A stretch of 64,000 bases of DNA, from the NCBI GenBank assembly GCA_024195585.1, contig SWBL01000133.1, positions 1 to 64,000 on the forward strand, in the 5' to 3' direction. The DNA comes from Aureobasidium sp. EXF-3400. Its lineage: Eukaryota > Ascomycota > Dothideomycetes > Dothideales > Saccotheciaceae. A model generated the notes under the pieces. It saw nothing but the letters and a program-made list of their open reading frames with translations. It had not been told where the DNA came from and did not search any database. How positions within the stretch are numbered: position 1 is the stretch's first letter; each line of letters starts with the position of its first letter. The position numbers and the translations under genes were made by a program. Below are positions 32,887 through 44,463 of this stretch, one piece after another.

Positions 32887-35340
32887 CTAGACAACAAGCT
32901 CACCCTCCAACTTCACATCACGACTACTCGCGCCAACCCAAAGCTCATACGATCCGGCTTGCAACTTCCACTGCTGAGCCACAACGTCCCAGACACTCAA
33001 ATCTCTTCTTGTCAGCGGGATGTTGACTCTCTTGGTTTGACCAGGCTGCAAAGGCACACGTTCAAAGCCTCTCAATTGCTTCTTCGGTGCATCAGGAATA
33101 CCCACATAAACTTGAGGGACTTCGTGAGCAAACACGTTGCCAGTATTAGTAACTTCGAAAGAGACCGAAAATAACTCGTCCCAGAGTTGGGGGTGGCCAC
33201 CAGGGACGATCGCAACGTTTGCGTCGGGATAAGGCGATAGGTTTCCATCAGCGAGTCTAGCCGTGTGCAGTTTCGAGTAGTTGAAAGTGGAGTAAGATAA
33301 CCCAAAGCCAGATTCGAAGCGAGGAGTAATGTTGTAATGATCGAAGTGGCGGTAGTCGATGTAGACACCTTCCGAGAAGTTGGATTGCGGGTAAGGATCG
33401 AAGGAGATGGTGGAGTTGAGAAGACTGCCGTAGTCTTCCTCTTTCTTGGCGACGGTGTATGGAAGGCGACCAGAAGGTGAGACGTCGCCGTAAAGAATAT
33501 CTGTCAGCGAGTGTCCTGATTCTTGACCCGGGAGACCTGCGAATAACACGGCGGTGATGTTCTCATGGTCAATCCACTTGTCGACGACACGAATACCAGC
33601 ACTGTGAATCGCAACAATGGTATTTGAGCAGTTAGCGGCGACATTCTTGATCAAGTTGTCGCTGAACTCGTCTGCCAATGTTGTACGATCGTAACTCTCG
33701 GATGCATAAGCATTGACGAATACTAAGCAGGCATCATTGTTGACGTAAGGTGGGTAGGGGTTTTCCGAGTAAAAGTCCCAGCGAAGAGTGCCTTTGTCTT
33801 TTGCAATACGTTCTTGAATGGCTTGGAAAGGTGAGACGACGTACGGAGGTGTACTGCCACCAGAACCTCCGCCAGTGATCATTGTGCCGTTGAAGGTGTT
33901 CCATCCGAAGTCGACTTCGTAGCCACCACCATATCTGGATGGATTCTGCCAAGGAATTGCCTTGATGGTTGCATCGTAACCATAGACTGACAAGAAACGA
34001 GGGCTCTTGAGAGGTAGAGTGTTGTTGACATTCTTGACCAAGACAGTGCCTGCAGCGCCAATCTCTCTGATCAAGTCGGAGTGATCGTCTTGCACGTTGA
34101 CGAGTTCCTGAAGTTGTAGATTGCTGTGCACAGCTGCAGTGGGGAAACCTTCACCCTGGCCGACATAGAAGAATGAAGCCAGTTGACGTGTAACCATGTC
34201 ATTCAAGCGATCAATGGTGACAGAGCCATTGTTGACAGCTTGAGTGAGATTGCCGCCCCAGAAACCACCATCCGGCATGACGAGATCGAGGCCAGCATTC
34301 GCAGATGCGACACCAGAGTGCTGGGCTTCCCAATCAGACATGACGAAACCTGAGAAGCCAAGTTCGGTTTTGAGGATGCCGTTGAGAAGTTTCGAGTTCT
34401 GGCATCCATAGGAGTTGTTGGAGCGTTGGTAGCTGCACATTACACTGCCCACATTCTCTCGCAAAGCGTTCATGAATGGATAAGCATAGAGCTCGTGTAG
34501 TGTTTTGTCGTCTGTGTTAGATGACATGGCTAAAAAGATGTCAGTGTCTTAGTGGAGTATTGATTGTTCGCCAGGGAACCTACCTTCACCTTCCCCTACC
34601 GCAGGATTTCGGCGGAATTCTTCCTCGTTGAGGAGCCAATGCTATAGCATCATTAGTACATGCAAGCTTCGCTGTTTGCGCAACATCCATACCTTTGCAG
34701 TAGCGATGACGCCGACGTCCTGGATACCCCTAGTGATAGCCCCCATACCAGCACCAGCAAGATGAGGATCCGCAGAAAGACCCTCCCAGTTCCTACCTCC
34801 CCTGGCAATTCTTCCAAGCGGTCCTGCGACAGGGCCAAGAGCAATGTTGATGCCTTTACCATGGTACTCCTCGCCCAAAGCGCGACCATAAGCATACATG
34901 AGATCCGTGTCGAAAGTGGCAGCGACATGAATACCAGCAGGGAAGGCACTGACAAACTCTTGACCACGGATACCGTCCGGCGCGTCTGAAAGACACATTG
35001 GCTTGATGCCTAGCCGAGGTACCGCACCAGTGTTGCCAACACAGGTTCCAGTGAATCCGCGAGTAACGTTGACCTTTTCTTCGAGTGTCATTTGAGCAAG
35101 GAGGCTGCGTGCTTGAGCATAAGCATTGGCCCATTGGAGACTAGCTGAGCCATTTCCAGCAGCTGCAAACCAGGTTAATACTAAGCTCATTGTGGAAAGC
35201 ACAATAGACTCACGGGAAGGATAGACAGGTGTGCTCTGTCCGTAGTAAGGATCAGACACATTAGTGTAGCTCCATGAGGTATACGCTACAGCAGGGCTTG
35301 CCAATGCCAATAGAGCATTGACTGGAAGACCTGGCCTCAT
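32887..35340 (-). CDS. Secreted GH3 beta-glucosidase
   Basis: Glycoside hydrolase family 3, releasing terminal beta-linked glucose from cello-oligosaccharides or aryl glucosides outside the cell. A signal peptide covers about residues 1-19 (ending AVAYT). Exons on the minus strand: 35340-35214, 35162-34693, 34641-34584 and 34529-32887. The introns are 51, 51 and 54 nt (branch sites TTAAC, TACTAAT and CTGAC), all multiples of three. The product is 765 aa. Conserved landmarks: LSDAPDGIRG, GPVAGPLGRIARGGRNWEG, IATAKHWLLNEEEFR across intron 2, and the nucleophile Asp284 in GFVMSDWEAQHSG. The C-terminal fibronectin-III-like domain ends LWVGASSRDVKLEGELVV. Secretion and many N-x-S/T sites fit a biomass-degrading role. 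Confidence 0.93.
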
Positions 35341-36230
35341 TGTGAGTATGGGATGTGGTAAGTTTGAACTTCGGGACGGCGGATAACAAGCATATTAAAT
35401 ACTCAATACTGACCGTCGGCAGATGTAACGACGACAGGGCAACATCCACATCTTGGCACAGATAGGTCGCCAAGTTATATAGCGGGGACGATCTTTGTGA
35501 GGGTGGCTTAGAGCAGAGACCATGCACCACTGCGAGCCATGGGGGTATGCCGAGCGAGTCATGGCTTTCGGAGTCATACCATCTTGTTCGTTCATAACCT
35601 ACTGAGAGATTCATAGCTTACTGGCCAATCCTGCAAGAGACTACATGCCAGGAGGCAAGGCACCAACAGGAGGTTTAAGACTGAAAAAGCGAGAGTGGAG
35701 GTTGGGAAAGGCGTTCTCTCCGCAATAGAGTGGGGTGAGGTTACATTCGCGGGGCCGCCGTCGGGGACTTCCATTCTGAGAGCAAAAGCCGACTTGTTCC
35801 TTCCAAAGAATCGCACCTTGTGTTCTCAGCTTCCCATAACAAGGAAGCCCAAGGCAGAGAACTAGAAGGAGTAAAGTACATGCCCTGAATGAGACTCAAG
35901 CCTAACGAGTGCAAGTATCAACTCCAACAATCATACAAACAAACATACTAGCTTACTTACGCCTAGAAACGCAATCAGACTATACACACGCGAAATCTCA
36001 AGTAGCAAGAATACGGTAGGATCTTTCCACAATTCTTCCCGATACTTACCGGAACTCATTGTATCATCCTTCCAAGTTTGGATCTACCCATGGAGAGTCC
36101 GCGGACCTGTTACTGGAGTGTCGGAAGCTCCGAGGCCGAGCTCCAACTACAAAATATACCATCTCCATTCTCCGAACCATCTAAATTAGTTTGCTCTGTG
36201 CCTTTCTTTTCCTTCTTCACATCACGCATC
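35341..36230. other. Intergenic upstream of the beta-glucosidase
   Basis: About 890 bp with no convincing gene. The last 60 bp before 36231 are pyrimidine-rich, as in fungal core promoters. Confidence 0.5.
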
Positions 36231-36506
36231 ATGGTTCCTTCACATCGTTGTCCGCGCGTCGCTTTTCGCGGCTATCCTTACCCTCGCTCCTCATCTCCCA
36301 TTGAAGCTACTATGCACTGGGCAAGGTACAGAAGCGGGTCTGTAAAGAACATAGCCTTGTTCAAGGTTGCAGTTCTCGGGTCAGTGGCCTATTTCCTCGC
36401 AAAGAAGTTCTTGCAGTCAGTTCCGATAAGGTTTCAATCTTTGTGATGAGATGCTGATTTGTCATCTGATAGAAACCCCAAATCTTCGACAGATAAACAG
36501 AGCTAG
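36231..36506 (+). CDS. Small single-TM protein (hypothetical)
   Basis: Proposed 72-aa protein: exons 36231-36415 and 36473-36506, intron 57 nt with donor GTCAGT, branch TGCTGAT and acceptor GATAG. The start has a good context (CATCATGG) after a pyrimidine-rich leader. The product is basic at its N-terminus (Arg/Pro/Ser-rich) and has one hydrophobic helix, ALFKVAVLGSVAYFLA, followed by KKFLQNPKSSTDKQS. The arrangement suggests a small membrane protein, perhaps organellar. No family is recognised, and evidence is limited to start context, intron signals and frame closure. Confidence 0.4.
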
Positions 36507-37529
36507 GGAAAATCCCAAGGTCGCTGTTTCCGACGATGTCTGATCTCCCAGCGGAAGTCAGCCATGATTAAGCAGCACTGTTGAAGACGGTAGTTGCCAG
36601 TTGCCAGTTGCCAAAATATATTTCGGATTGAAGCAACAGGTCGCTATATAACTGCATTCGAGACGCGCAGTGGGCGTTGTGATCAAGATACATAATACAA
36701 GTTTGCATAGTTGGATCACTACGAATAAATCTTGTATGTTGTCATCGAGAGTTGCGTATTAGTGTTCTTCCTTCTAAAGTATCAAAAGTCGACTTGAACC
36801 TGCAGAATTGGGGCCCACAAGAACGTTCGCTATTTGAGCTTGCTATGACGGGAGTTTTACACTAAATTGAGGTGTTCATGGATTGGTTGAACTAGAACAG
36901 CTCTTGAGCTGGTAGTTTCGTATCCAGCTTGAAAGACAGCAATGCAGTTGACCTATCCGTAAGAGATTGAAAGACCCCATGATCCACTGAGTAGTTACAA
37001 ACAGGTCTTGGCTCCTCCTTTTGATGTATGGGGCTGTGACTGAAGCTTTGGCTCTTGGGGTCTGGAGACAGGCTTCTGTCAGTAGCCACACCTCTAACAT
37101 CTTGCATACCAAACAAGACTGGTCCAGAAAGACACTCCATTTGGAGAGAGCTTTGTTTATCAGTCGTTGTGATCAGAGTGAAATCTATGGCATAGATCTA
37201 TGTCATTGGCACAGGATGCAAGGCTTTGTGAAAGCGCGTACCACAGGTTTCTTGTCATTCTAGAAGCGGAAAGATGAACCACATCGCACGACGCAGTCCT
37301 TGTTTTGTTCTCTTCAAATACATTCTGGCAGGTAATCTCTCTGTTGTTGATGGCGGGCCAGGGTATCGCTGAAGCGTGAATGGAAACATGAGCAGAAGTG
37401 GCAGCGCTGAGAACGGTATCAACACCTATATATCTCGAATTTCGACGTGAACTAAGAGATTATGACAAAGACAGAAGGCATAGAAAACTATCGGACATTA
37501 CATGAAATCAAAGTATTTGCTGACCCCCT
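36507..37529. other. Intergenic with short tandem repeat
   Basis: About 1 kb without a recognised gene. It contains three copies of agttgcc (36592-36612). Confidence 0.5.
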
Positions 37530-38927
37530 TCAAACAGATAGAGGATCGATCGACACTCCAAAAGCTTTCATGTGCTTGCGAAGTCCATTCATGTCTTTAT
37601 TCAGCTCTCGGCTCGCTTTCCCGACGTAGGTTGCGACGTAGGTTGCGACGTATTGACGTTCGTCCCATCTGTCCGTCCCAGAGCTGAGATCTGCGTCCAG
37701 TCTCGAAAGTACATCGTGGACGAGGTTTTTGTCCAGTTTCACGAGTAGAGCGCGGTAGTCGTCATCATTGAAATGAGTCAGGCCAGGTTGAGTTTGGTAC
37801 AGGTATCCAAGGAACCCGACGAGAGCTTTGATGTTGGAGTGAACTGCCTCAAACGTGGTCTTTACTATCAACGGGTCGATATGTCAGTTTCATCGATAGA
37901 AGCGTCTGAGTGATAGTGGCCTTACTCTCGTCCGCTATTTTGCCGTTTCTGGACCAGCGTTTGCCTGTGTTGTAGGCGATATCTGTTCCTACGCCAGCAA
38001 GTGTAGCCGAGCCAACGACACCAGCGGACATGCCCCAGAATACTGGCCCAAACATGGCAGCCACAGGAATCACTGGCAGAAAAAGGCAGACGCCAAATCC
38101 TGCAGCCCCTACAGCCGCTCCTGTCGTCCATGCAAAAAGCTTGCGGACATCTGAACGTGGGATATCTTGAAGTGCTTGGGCAACATTCTTCGATGATGCC
38201 TGCAGCAGGATCTGAAGGGTAACAATGGCAGTCTCGCAGAGCTCGTAATCAAAGTCATCCCCCGAGAATAGCATACCATCTGCCCGAATTAGTCAAGACT
38301 ACGATACGGTAGCACGAACATTGGCTCACCTTTGATTCGGAGACATACTTCTCGCGTGTTGCGATTCAAAATCTCCTCCTCCCTGGCAGCTTCTTCACAT
38401 TTTGCCGTAATGCTAGCTCTGTCGTAGTAATTTCTCTTCTTGGCAGCCTTGAGTCTGTCAGTCCTTTGCATTGTGAAAGTTCTTCTGCGATCTCCATACC
38501 CAATCACGAGCGGCCGGTGCCACCCTAGCAGCCATATTGAACAGCACTCCGCTTGTGCTTTGTGCATTCGCGAGGTCGCCGTTCACTACATCCATCGAAG
38601 CTGTCATCACGGTCTCAGCGATCTTGTCCACCGACTCGGACACGTCGCTGAGCAAACCCGCACCGCCTTCTACGACAAGCAACCTGAAACATGTTATCAA
38701 TTGCGCTGAAGATCCGAGCGGGCGAGTACCAACTGTGCCAAGATATATCTGGCAGGATCTTCATCCTCGGGCTGCCTTTCGACTTGGTCCAGAGAATAAT
38801 CATTTTCTAACCAGGCTTGCAAGCGCCTTGAAAACGCTCGTCTTCTCTCCACTTCCACTTCCACTTCCACTTCCGGATTGAGTGCTAGAGCCGGATTTGG
38901 ATCCAGAGGATGAGGTTGTGTTGACAT
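37530..38927 (-). CDS. Unrecognised five-exon protein with hydrophobic hairpin
   Basis: I do not recognise a family. A coherent model has exons 38927-38734, 38683-38500, 38447-38330, 38279-37926 and 37864-37530 with introns of 50, 52, 50 and 61 nt. Three have strong signals (for example GTATGG..CTGAC..CAAG and GTGAGC..GGCAG); the first donor, GTTGGT, is weak. The frame closes exactly to 394 aa. The protein is mostly charged and probably helical, with a central Gly/Ala-rich hydrophobic pair (GAAVGAAGFGVCLFLPVIPV and GVVGSATLAGVGTDIAY) that could be a membrane hairpin. Two low-complexity repeats are visible: (EV)n near the N-terminus and a duplicated YVAT near the C-terminus. No signal peptide is seen. 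Confidence 0.65.
37623..37646. repeat. 12-bp tandem repeat within a coding region
   Basis: Two copies of gacgtaggttgc, encoding a duplicated Tyr-Val-Ala-Thr segment in the protein of the 37530-38927 gene. Confidence 0.7.
38849..38872. repeat. 6-bp tandem repeat (ccactt) x4 in a coding region
   Basis: It encodes the alternating Glu-Val run near the N-terminus of the 37530-38927 protein. Hexanucleotide units keep the frame when copy number changes. Confidence 0.7.
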
Positions 38928-39682
38928 TGGAGCTCTGACTGGACATCACTTTGATCGACGTCCTTGGGAAGCTCGTGTACGGCTAGGATGGAGGTGCTGG
39001 AGTAAATGTGCAGGAGAATAGAGTCGATGTTGTTTTTAGAGCATATATAGGAAGCTTCTTGATCAAGTGGCCGGGGGAGTTGGGAGCACCTGGCATTTGA
39101 GGAACCCGTCAGTGGATCTCCGCCACGGCAAGTGTTGAGGGGATCCCAATCCACACTAACATGCCCTTTCTTGACACACACTTTCGGATTTCCTCGAAGT
39201 GGCTGGTTCCGCGTGCTACTGCTATGCGAGTGGTGAGCATCAAGAGTATTCGATCTGGTCTAGGCATGCACATTGAAAATACAGTTTAGCATGTGATTTC
39301 TCGCCAAATCCTGACTGGTTGGACGTCCGCTTCGGACATTGTACTGCTGTGCATAAAGACCAGCACGCGAGCTGAGAAGGCCCCACATCAGCTGGAGGAT
39401 TTGAAGTTCTGTACGAGTTCGTAGAGTTTCGAGCTGAACGCTTTTCGGTAAACCATGTGGGACATCCGAGCCGCCCCAGATCTTCAACTGTCAGACACGG
39501 CTCGTTGGCCGATCCGGGGAATCGCTTCCGAGCGCCATCCCCAACGAGATGTCAGCTCGTTTCATCCTGCTTGGCAGTCAGCGACAAAACAGCAACAAGC
39601 GAGTCGATTTTGGGCCTACAAGTATAGGCGTCTCCGGACCCGCTAGTACTCGTCCAGCTGGAAAGAAACACAACACTGTATC
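38928..39682. other. Divergent intergenic region
   Basis: About 755 bp between the two divergent unrecognised genes. No clear element is seen. Confidence 0.5.
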
Positions 39683-40402
39683 ATGGCAGACGCGCTGGTG
39701 AGTGGGCATAGCAATCAAGCTCCAGACGACGATGTGCTTGCAATCCCAGAAGGTCGGGATCCTGCTATCGTCATCGAGGCACGAAGACGCGGTACACTGT
39801 ATCATTTGGATGATTACCTGTCTGAGCGATCCAGCTCTTTTGAAGATAACTCTACGTCCTTATGTAAGTACCTTCGCACGCATACTGGCCTTCTCAACGA
39901 CTCACACTAGCAACAGCACGCTATGAATCCATCGCAGACGAAGCACGTCGCCACAAAGTTGCGTTAGATGTTTCGCACGACTTGTTGGAGACGGACCTGA
40001 CCATGCTCGCGGGTCAACTGAACCAAGTCCTCCAAATCAGGAAACGTACAGGCAGGGACTTTCCCGCTCTCCTAGCAACGTACGGCAGTAATCCTTCATA
40101 CGAAGAGTTGATAGTTGTGGGAAAACTGATACGAGTCGAGCAGGTCAACCTTTTGTCTAATTGCTGCGGCTTTCACTCTCTGGCGTAGCGTCCGCTATCT
40201 CAGCGTATCATTGTTGGGTCTTTCTTGTCTCGCTACGCCGTATATCGCCTTCAACAGTCTTAAGACGCCCATCATTCGACAATGCAGAGATCGGGTTTTG
40301 CGGCTTTCGAACCATCTACAACAAGGCACTGTTGATGAGATGTCCTGCAAGGAACTGCAGTCCTGGCATTGGCGTGCACTTTGGTGGTGTGTGTCTCAAT
40401 GA
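39683..40402 (+). CDS. Unrecognised small multi-exon protein
   Basis: No family is recognised. Exon 1 is 39683-39863, and intron 1 (39864-39910, 47 nt, GTAAGT..CTAG) is convincing: it joins STSLS to TARYESIADEARRHK. Exon 2 encodes a charged helical region (LETDLTMLAGQLNQVLQI). The 3' end is ambiguous. Model A splices 40144-40188 (45 nt, donor GTCAAC) and ends at 40263, 162 aa. Model B splices 40155-40203 (49 nt, donor GTCTAA) and continues to 40402, 207 aa, with a Trp-rich end (ELQSWHWRALWWCVSQ). Without splicing it ends at 40188. No signal peptide is seen. It is divergent from the five-exon gene and upstream of another orphan at 41139. Confidence 0.5.
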
Positions 40403-41138
40403 AGCTCTGCGTTGGTCATTCCAAGCACATGACTAAATCTAGTAGAGCTTAACCTCACCACTGATCTGCGATGCTAATTTCAATTGCATTACATCTATCT
40501 TCATGGATACAAGAATTTGTCATGATATGGATCAATAAATTTTGATATTTAACGCAAGGCAACATAGATGACCGAGATTCCGTGTCTCCACACCATCCAA
40601 GGTTCTCTGAAATGTTCCCCAAGTTGTTTAAGTGGCAGCATATCACACTAGAGCAAACAGTGTGTTGACAAGCCTTTCAATATTGGAATCTAAGCTTTTG
40701 GCCGACGTCCGCTGCTTCCATCATCCCATATATTCTGTGGCCTGCACACTATGTTGCTTGATTCTGATCTTCCAGATAGTCTTGTTTCCAGGACATTCCC
40801 CTGCCGTGACCCCGCTTATATTCCAGCCAGAGAAGAGCTGAACACACGATCGACTCCCAAGTGTTCGTGCCACAGGCATCGAGCCGAGCAACCTTATTAA
40901 ACCATCCATTGCGGATCATTGGATCAAGCGGTAAGGGCTTCCAGACCGCGACCTGGCACTATTTTAGGCATGTGGGGAAGATGAGCGAGCTAGATTCAAA
41001 CGATACTATCTGTTAGGGGAAGGATCACCCGAGGCCACATAAATAGCCTCATGGTCTCAGCTCTGTTCGCTGATACAACTACTCCCATCACGAACGCCTG
41101 CAGCAAACTTCCCGGAATCTGTCATCGTACGCCAGAGT
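40403..41138. other. Intergenic, no gene recognised
   Basis: About 735 bp between two orphan genes on the same strand. Nothing notable is seen. Confidence 0.5.
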
Positions 41139-41744
41139 ATGCCTCTCTCGGACTTTTTCGGCCTTGGACAAGCAGTCAGGAATCTCAATGCGACGCTGGA
41201 CGAATCCAGAGTCGCCATCAACAAAGCCAATCGCGCAACCGATAGTTGGAATCAGAACGGATTAATGAGTTTTGGACCTGGATGGCCCAGCGATCAAAAA
41301 ACCATAGATCGCGGCGATTTCGTCCAGGCAGTACTCGCCCACTATGATTCAGTGTTCAACAGCGCGCCCGGGCCGGATTGCTGGCATATTCTGGTCCTAT
41401 ACGACCAGCTGAGAGTGCTCGGCTCCTTTCGCGGCCTGGTCGGCGAAAGTGGCAAGGTCTCTGATGCTCTTAGCACTGAATATCCTACTGCCCATCTGTA
41501 TCTCAGCGTGGGTTTCGGCTCAATGCGCAAGTATGGGTACAATGTGTATGTTTTCCAGGAAGGACAAATCCACAATCTTGGTGACGGAGGGTAAGCTCTT
41601 TTTGTGATGTTGGTAGAACGAGAGGCTTTGCTAACGATCATATGTTATAGATGGATCAACTGGGGGATGAAGTCTAGCACGATGGTTTTTGAAAGGAATG
41701 ACAAGATGGTCAAGTTCACAAGGGCGAGGAGACACTCTAGATAA
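41139..41744 (+). CDS. Unrecognised small two-exon protein
   Basis: No family is recognised. Exons 41139-41590 and 41651-41744 are separated by a 60-nt intron (GTAAGC, branch CTAAC, TATAG) that closes the frame to 181 aa, joining LGDGG to WINWGMKSS. The protein looks soluble and mixed alpha/beta, with FVQAVLAHYDSVFNSAPGP and HILVLYDQLRVLG in the middle and a basic end (KFTRARRHSR). No signal peptide and no cysteine pattern. It is the third of three consecutive unrecognised genes. Confidence 0.6.
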
Positions 41745-41881
41745 GTTGGCTAGCTGACAGGCTACGATATGGCTTTCACTCGTACTGTACTGGTTGTAAT
41801 ATCTATGTTTCGGTCATTTTGACCATCTGGTCGGTAGAACATCAAACAACGATCCTTGTTATAGGTACAGGTGTGCGGTGC

Positions 41882-42262
41882 TCATTGTTCTGGGGGGAGA
41901 AAGGCAGAATCACGTAATTTGCAAAGTGAATGCAGCAAAAGCCCGCAAGAGAATCTCATGATACTACAACTGTAGACTTGGAGCTCGAGGGCACCATCCT
42001 CCGTCTCGAGCCCATCAAAGCCATTGTCACTTCGAGTGGCCGCCCTTGATGACTCGAACCCAACGGATACCGAAGCTGAGGGACCGAACGGGCCCTCATG
42101 CACCATCGCCGCCGTCTTGTGATCCCGTCTCAACGGCGGCCTGTCTAGCGCTTCTTCTACGCCTTGAGCGGAGTTTCCTTCGACTATGTCGCAGATAGTA
42201 TCTGGTACTTGCTCCACCAACCCAAAGGCATCCTGCATATTGTTGAGTGAAGGGACTTGCAT
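41882..42262 (-). CDS. Hypothetical small acidic protein
   Basis: A 126-codon frame from an ATG at 42262, preceded by a pyrimidine-rich stretch compatible with a leader. The first 90 residues are acidic and soluble (DTICDIVEGNSAQGVEEAL; DNGFDGLETEDGALELQ). The last 30 switch to a Cys/Leu-rich character that may be untranslated or intronic. No family is recognised. It could be a spurious frame. Confidence 0.3.
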   Translation of the reverse strand: MQVPSLNNMQDAFGLVEQVPDTICDIVEGNSAQGVEEALDRPPLRRDHKTAAMVHEGPFGPSASVSVGFESSRAATRSDNGFDGLETEDGALELQVYSCSIMRFSCGLLLHSLCKLRDSAFLPPEQ

Positions 42263-44463
42263 GTCTGCGAGCTGCACTTTCTACTTTGGGCCAAGCGACG
42301 TTGGGGGCAAAACGGGCTAGAGGGTCCGAACGATTTGAGTCTATTTAGACTCGATGGGGAGGCAATATTGTGGGGTAAAGGATGTGAGGAGGAGAGCAAG
42401 CGCTGGCCAAAATTGGAGAGGTTCTTTGTTACAACATGAGGTTAACTGCGCGCTGTCATTAACACTTGGTAAGCACGTGATTCTCGTCCGTGTGTAGCTC
42501 TCGTCTAGGGCAGAAGTCTGTCCGCTAGTATCGCTTGTTTAGGATCGAGCTTGATTCTGTTCCGCTGGCATCGTTGTGCCGCTTATAATATGATGGTATG
42601 GTGCTTAAAGGTTTGACGAGCGGTCTCAATGCTCTCGGGACGAGCTCCCCATGGGTATGAGATATCATCTTGTGCTTCGAGTCGTGTCAATGCCTCAAGC
42701 ACATACTTCGCTGGCACCGTATGAACACGGTGTTGGAATAACATGCTTGTTAACCCACGATATTTGTCCGGAGCTTATCTTGCAACGTTTCCGGAGAGAC
42801 GCCGTCGCGCCACATGTGCGTGGAGCTCCTACTCTATACAGTAACTAGGGCTTTTCTCATGCCTGACGAGCTGTCTCTAGCTACACTACTGTAGGTGCGC
42901 GAATTGATATCAAATGCAGTGAACAACGATCCACTCTGCCCGTTTCTTGGCGTCCGATGAATGTAGCTCCACTCAAGGAGAGTGAGGGGAAATGGACGCT
43001 GAACTCCCACGAACGTCGGACGTACCGTGTTCTCGGTCTGCCGCACTGCGCAGCCTCGAAGATCCAGCCACCGACTAGGCATACCTTCTTGCTCACGTCT
43101 CAATCCTGGCCAACAGCTTGATAGGCCCTTGCGCCGATAACACGCGAGGTTTACGCATTGAAGAAATGTCCTGACCCGAATACCAGCTCAAAAGAGCTGT
43201 CACATATCAGATAGAACCGCGCCAGATCCATGAGAAAAGCCAGTAACTTGACTCTAGCAAAATTCTACACGCACACTCATATACATGAGAGATGGGGGAG
43301 GTCAGGTTGTTCCAAAGCGCCTGTACTCGGTATGGCTGTCTGGACCTGCACAGCGGTCTACCGTCTACAAAGCCAGACCCAAGGTCAGGAAGCTCTCGCA
43401 GCTCGCTTGCCGGTGTGTGTCCGTAGGTCTGAAGATAGAACTCTCTTCGGTCACCCCGCTTACTAGCTGCAGTTGCAGTTCAAGCCGATCTGGGCCTTAG
43501 TAGTAGTGCTTGGAGCAAGCTGAGAAATGCGCCAGAGAGAGAATGCATAGGTAGCGAAGCATGCATAGCATTCACAGCCGGAGTTTGACCAGTTCCGCGG
43601 CATCTGTCCCTGTTGATCTTTTCCATTTTACAAACACAGTATTTCCGGTCTGCTTAGACTGTCCACCAAGCCCTTACCACATCCTACCGCCAGGTGCAGA
43701 ACCTTCTTGGATCGGCAAAGTAGTGAATCCTGTGCTGAATCTCGACGAATCGCCAGACAGATGCTAATTGTGGTTGATGTTGTGAATAATAGTCATATAA
43801 AGAAGCTTCCATTGTTCTAGAAAGATATTCGGAAGCGTTCAGATCGTTTCGGAAGAGAACCCGAAATCCTTGCTGAGTGGTAAACCCTGGCCTGGGACAT
43901 CTGAATCCGTTGACGACAACATTACTTGGTCAGGACCTGGAAGCATGTCTGGCGAGTATTCTCAAACTTCCATGTTTTCAGGCGTGTCTTTGAACAGCGG
44001 AATGAGCCATGTGTCAGAAGTCAGTCTTTTGATTGTCGATTCAGGAAAATTGGGGAGATTTGCCGCAATTTTGGTCGATCGTTCAAAATCCGCAGGATGA
44101 ACTTCAACTTCTGCATCTCCAAGCTGCATTTTCTGGAACTGTGATACTTGGAGATATAAACTAACCAGAGGGGTATTTCTTGTTCGCCTGTGTCATGTGA
44201 GAGTCGGAATATCACCTGTTGTTACAGTATGATATTGTTAGACGCGATTTCAGTAGTTGTTAGAGGTACGACCCTGACTGATATCATTTTCATGATCATG
44301 ATCGTCAGAATGGCCGAGAACAGGTTTTAAGATGTGAACGATCGGAATTATCAGAAGGAGCAACACAAAGTCTAAGGGGTATCAAATTGTGAGAATTGTA
44401 TGCAACAGCCATGTCTGTGGACAGATGGTCGGAACACTAGTATAAACAGCGAGAGGTCGATCA
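42263..44463. other. Long gene-free stretch
   Basis: About 2.2 kb in which I see no gene, repeat array or recognisable relic; only short frames on both strands. It marks the change from accessory genes on the left to core genes on the right. Confidence 0.5.
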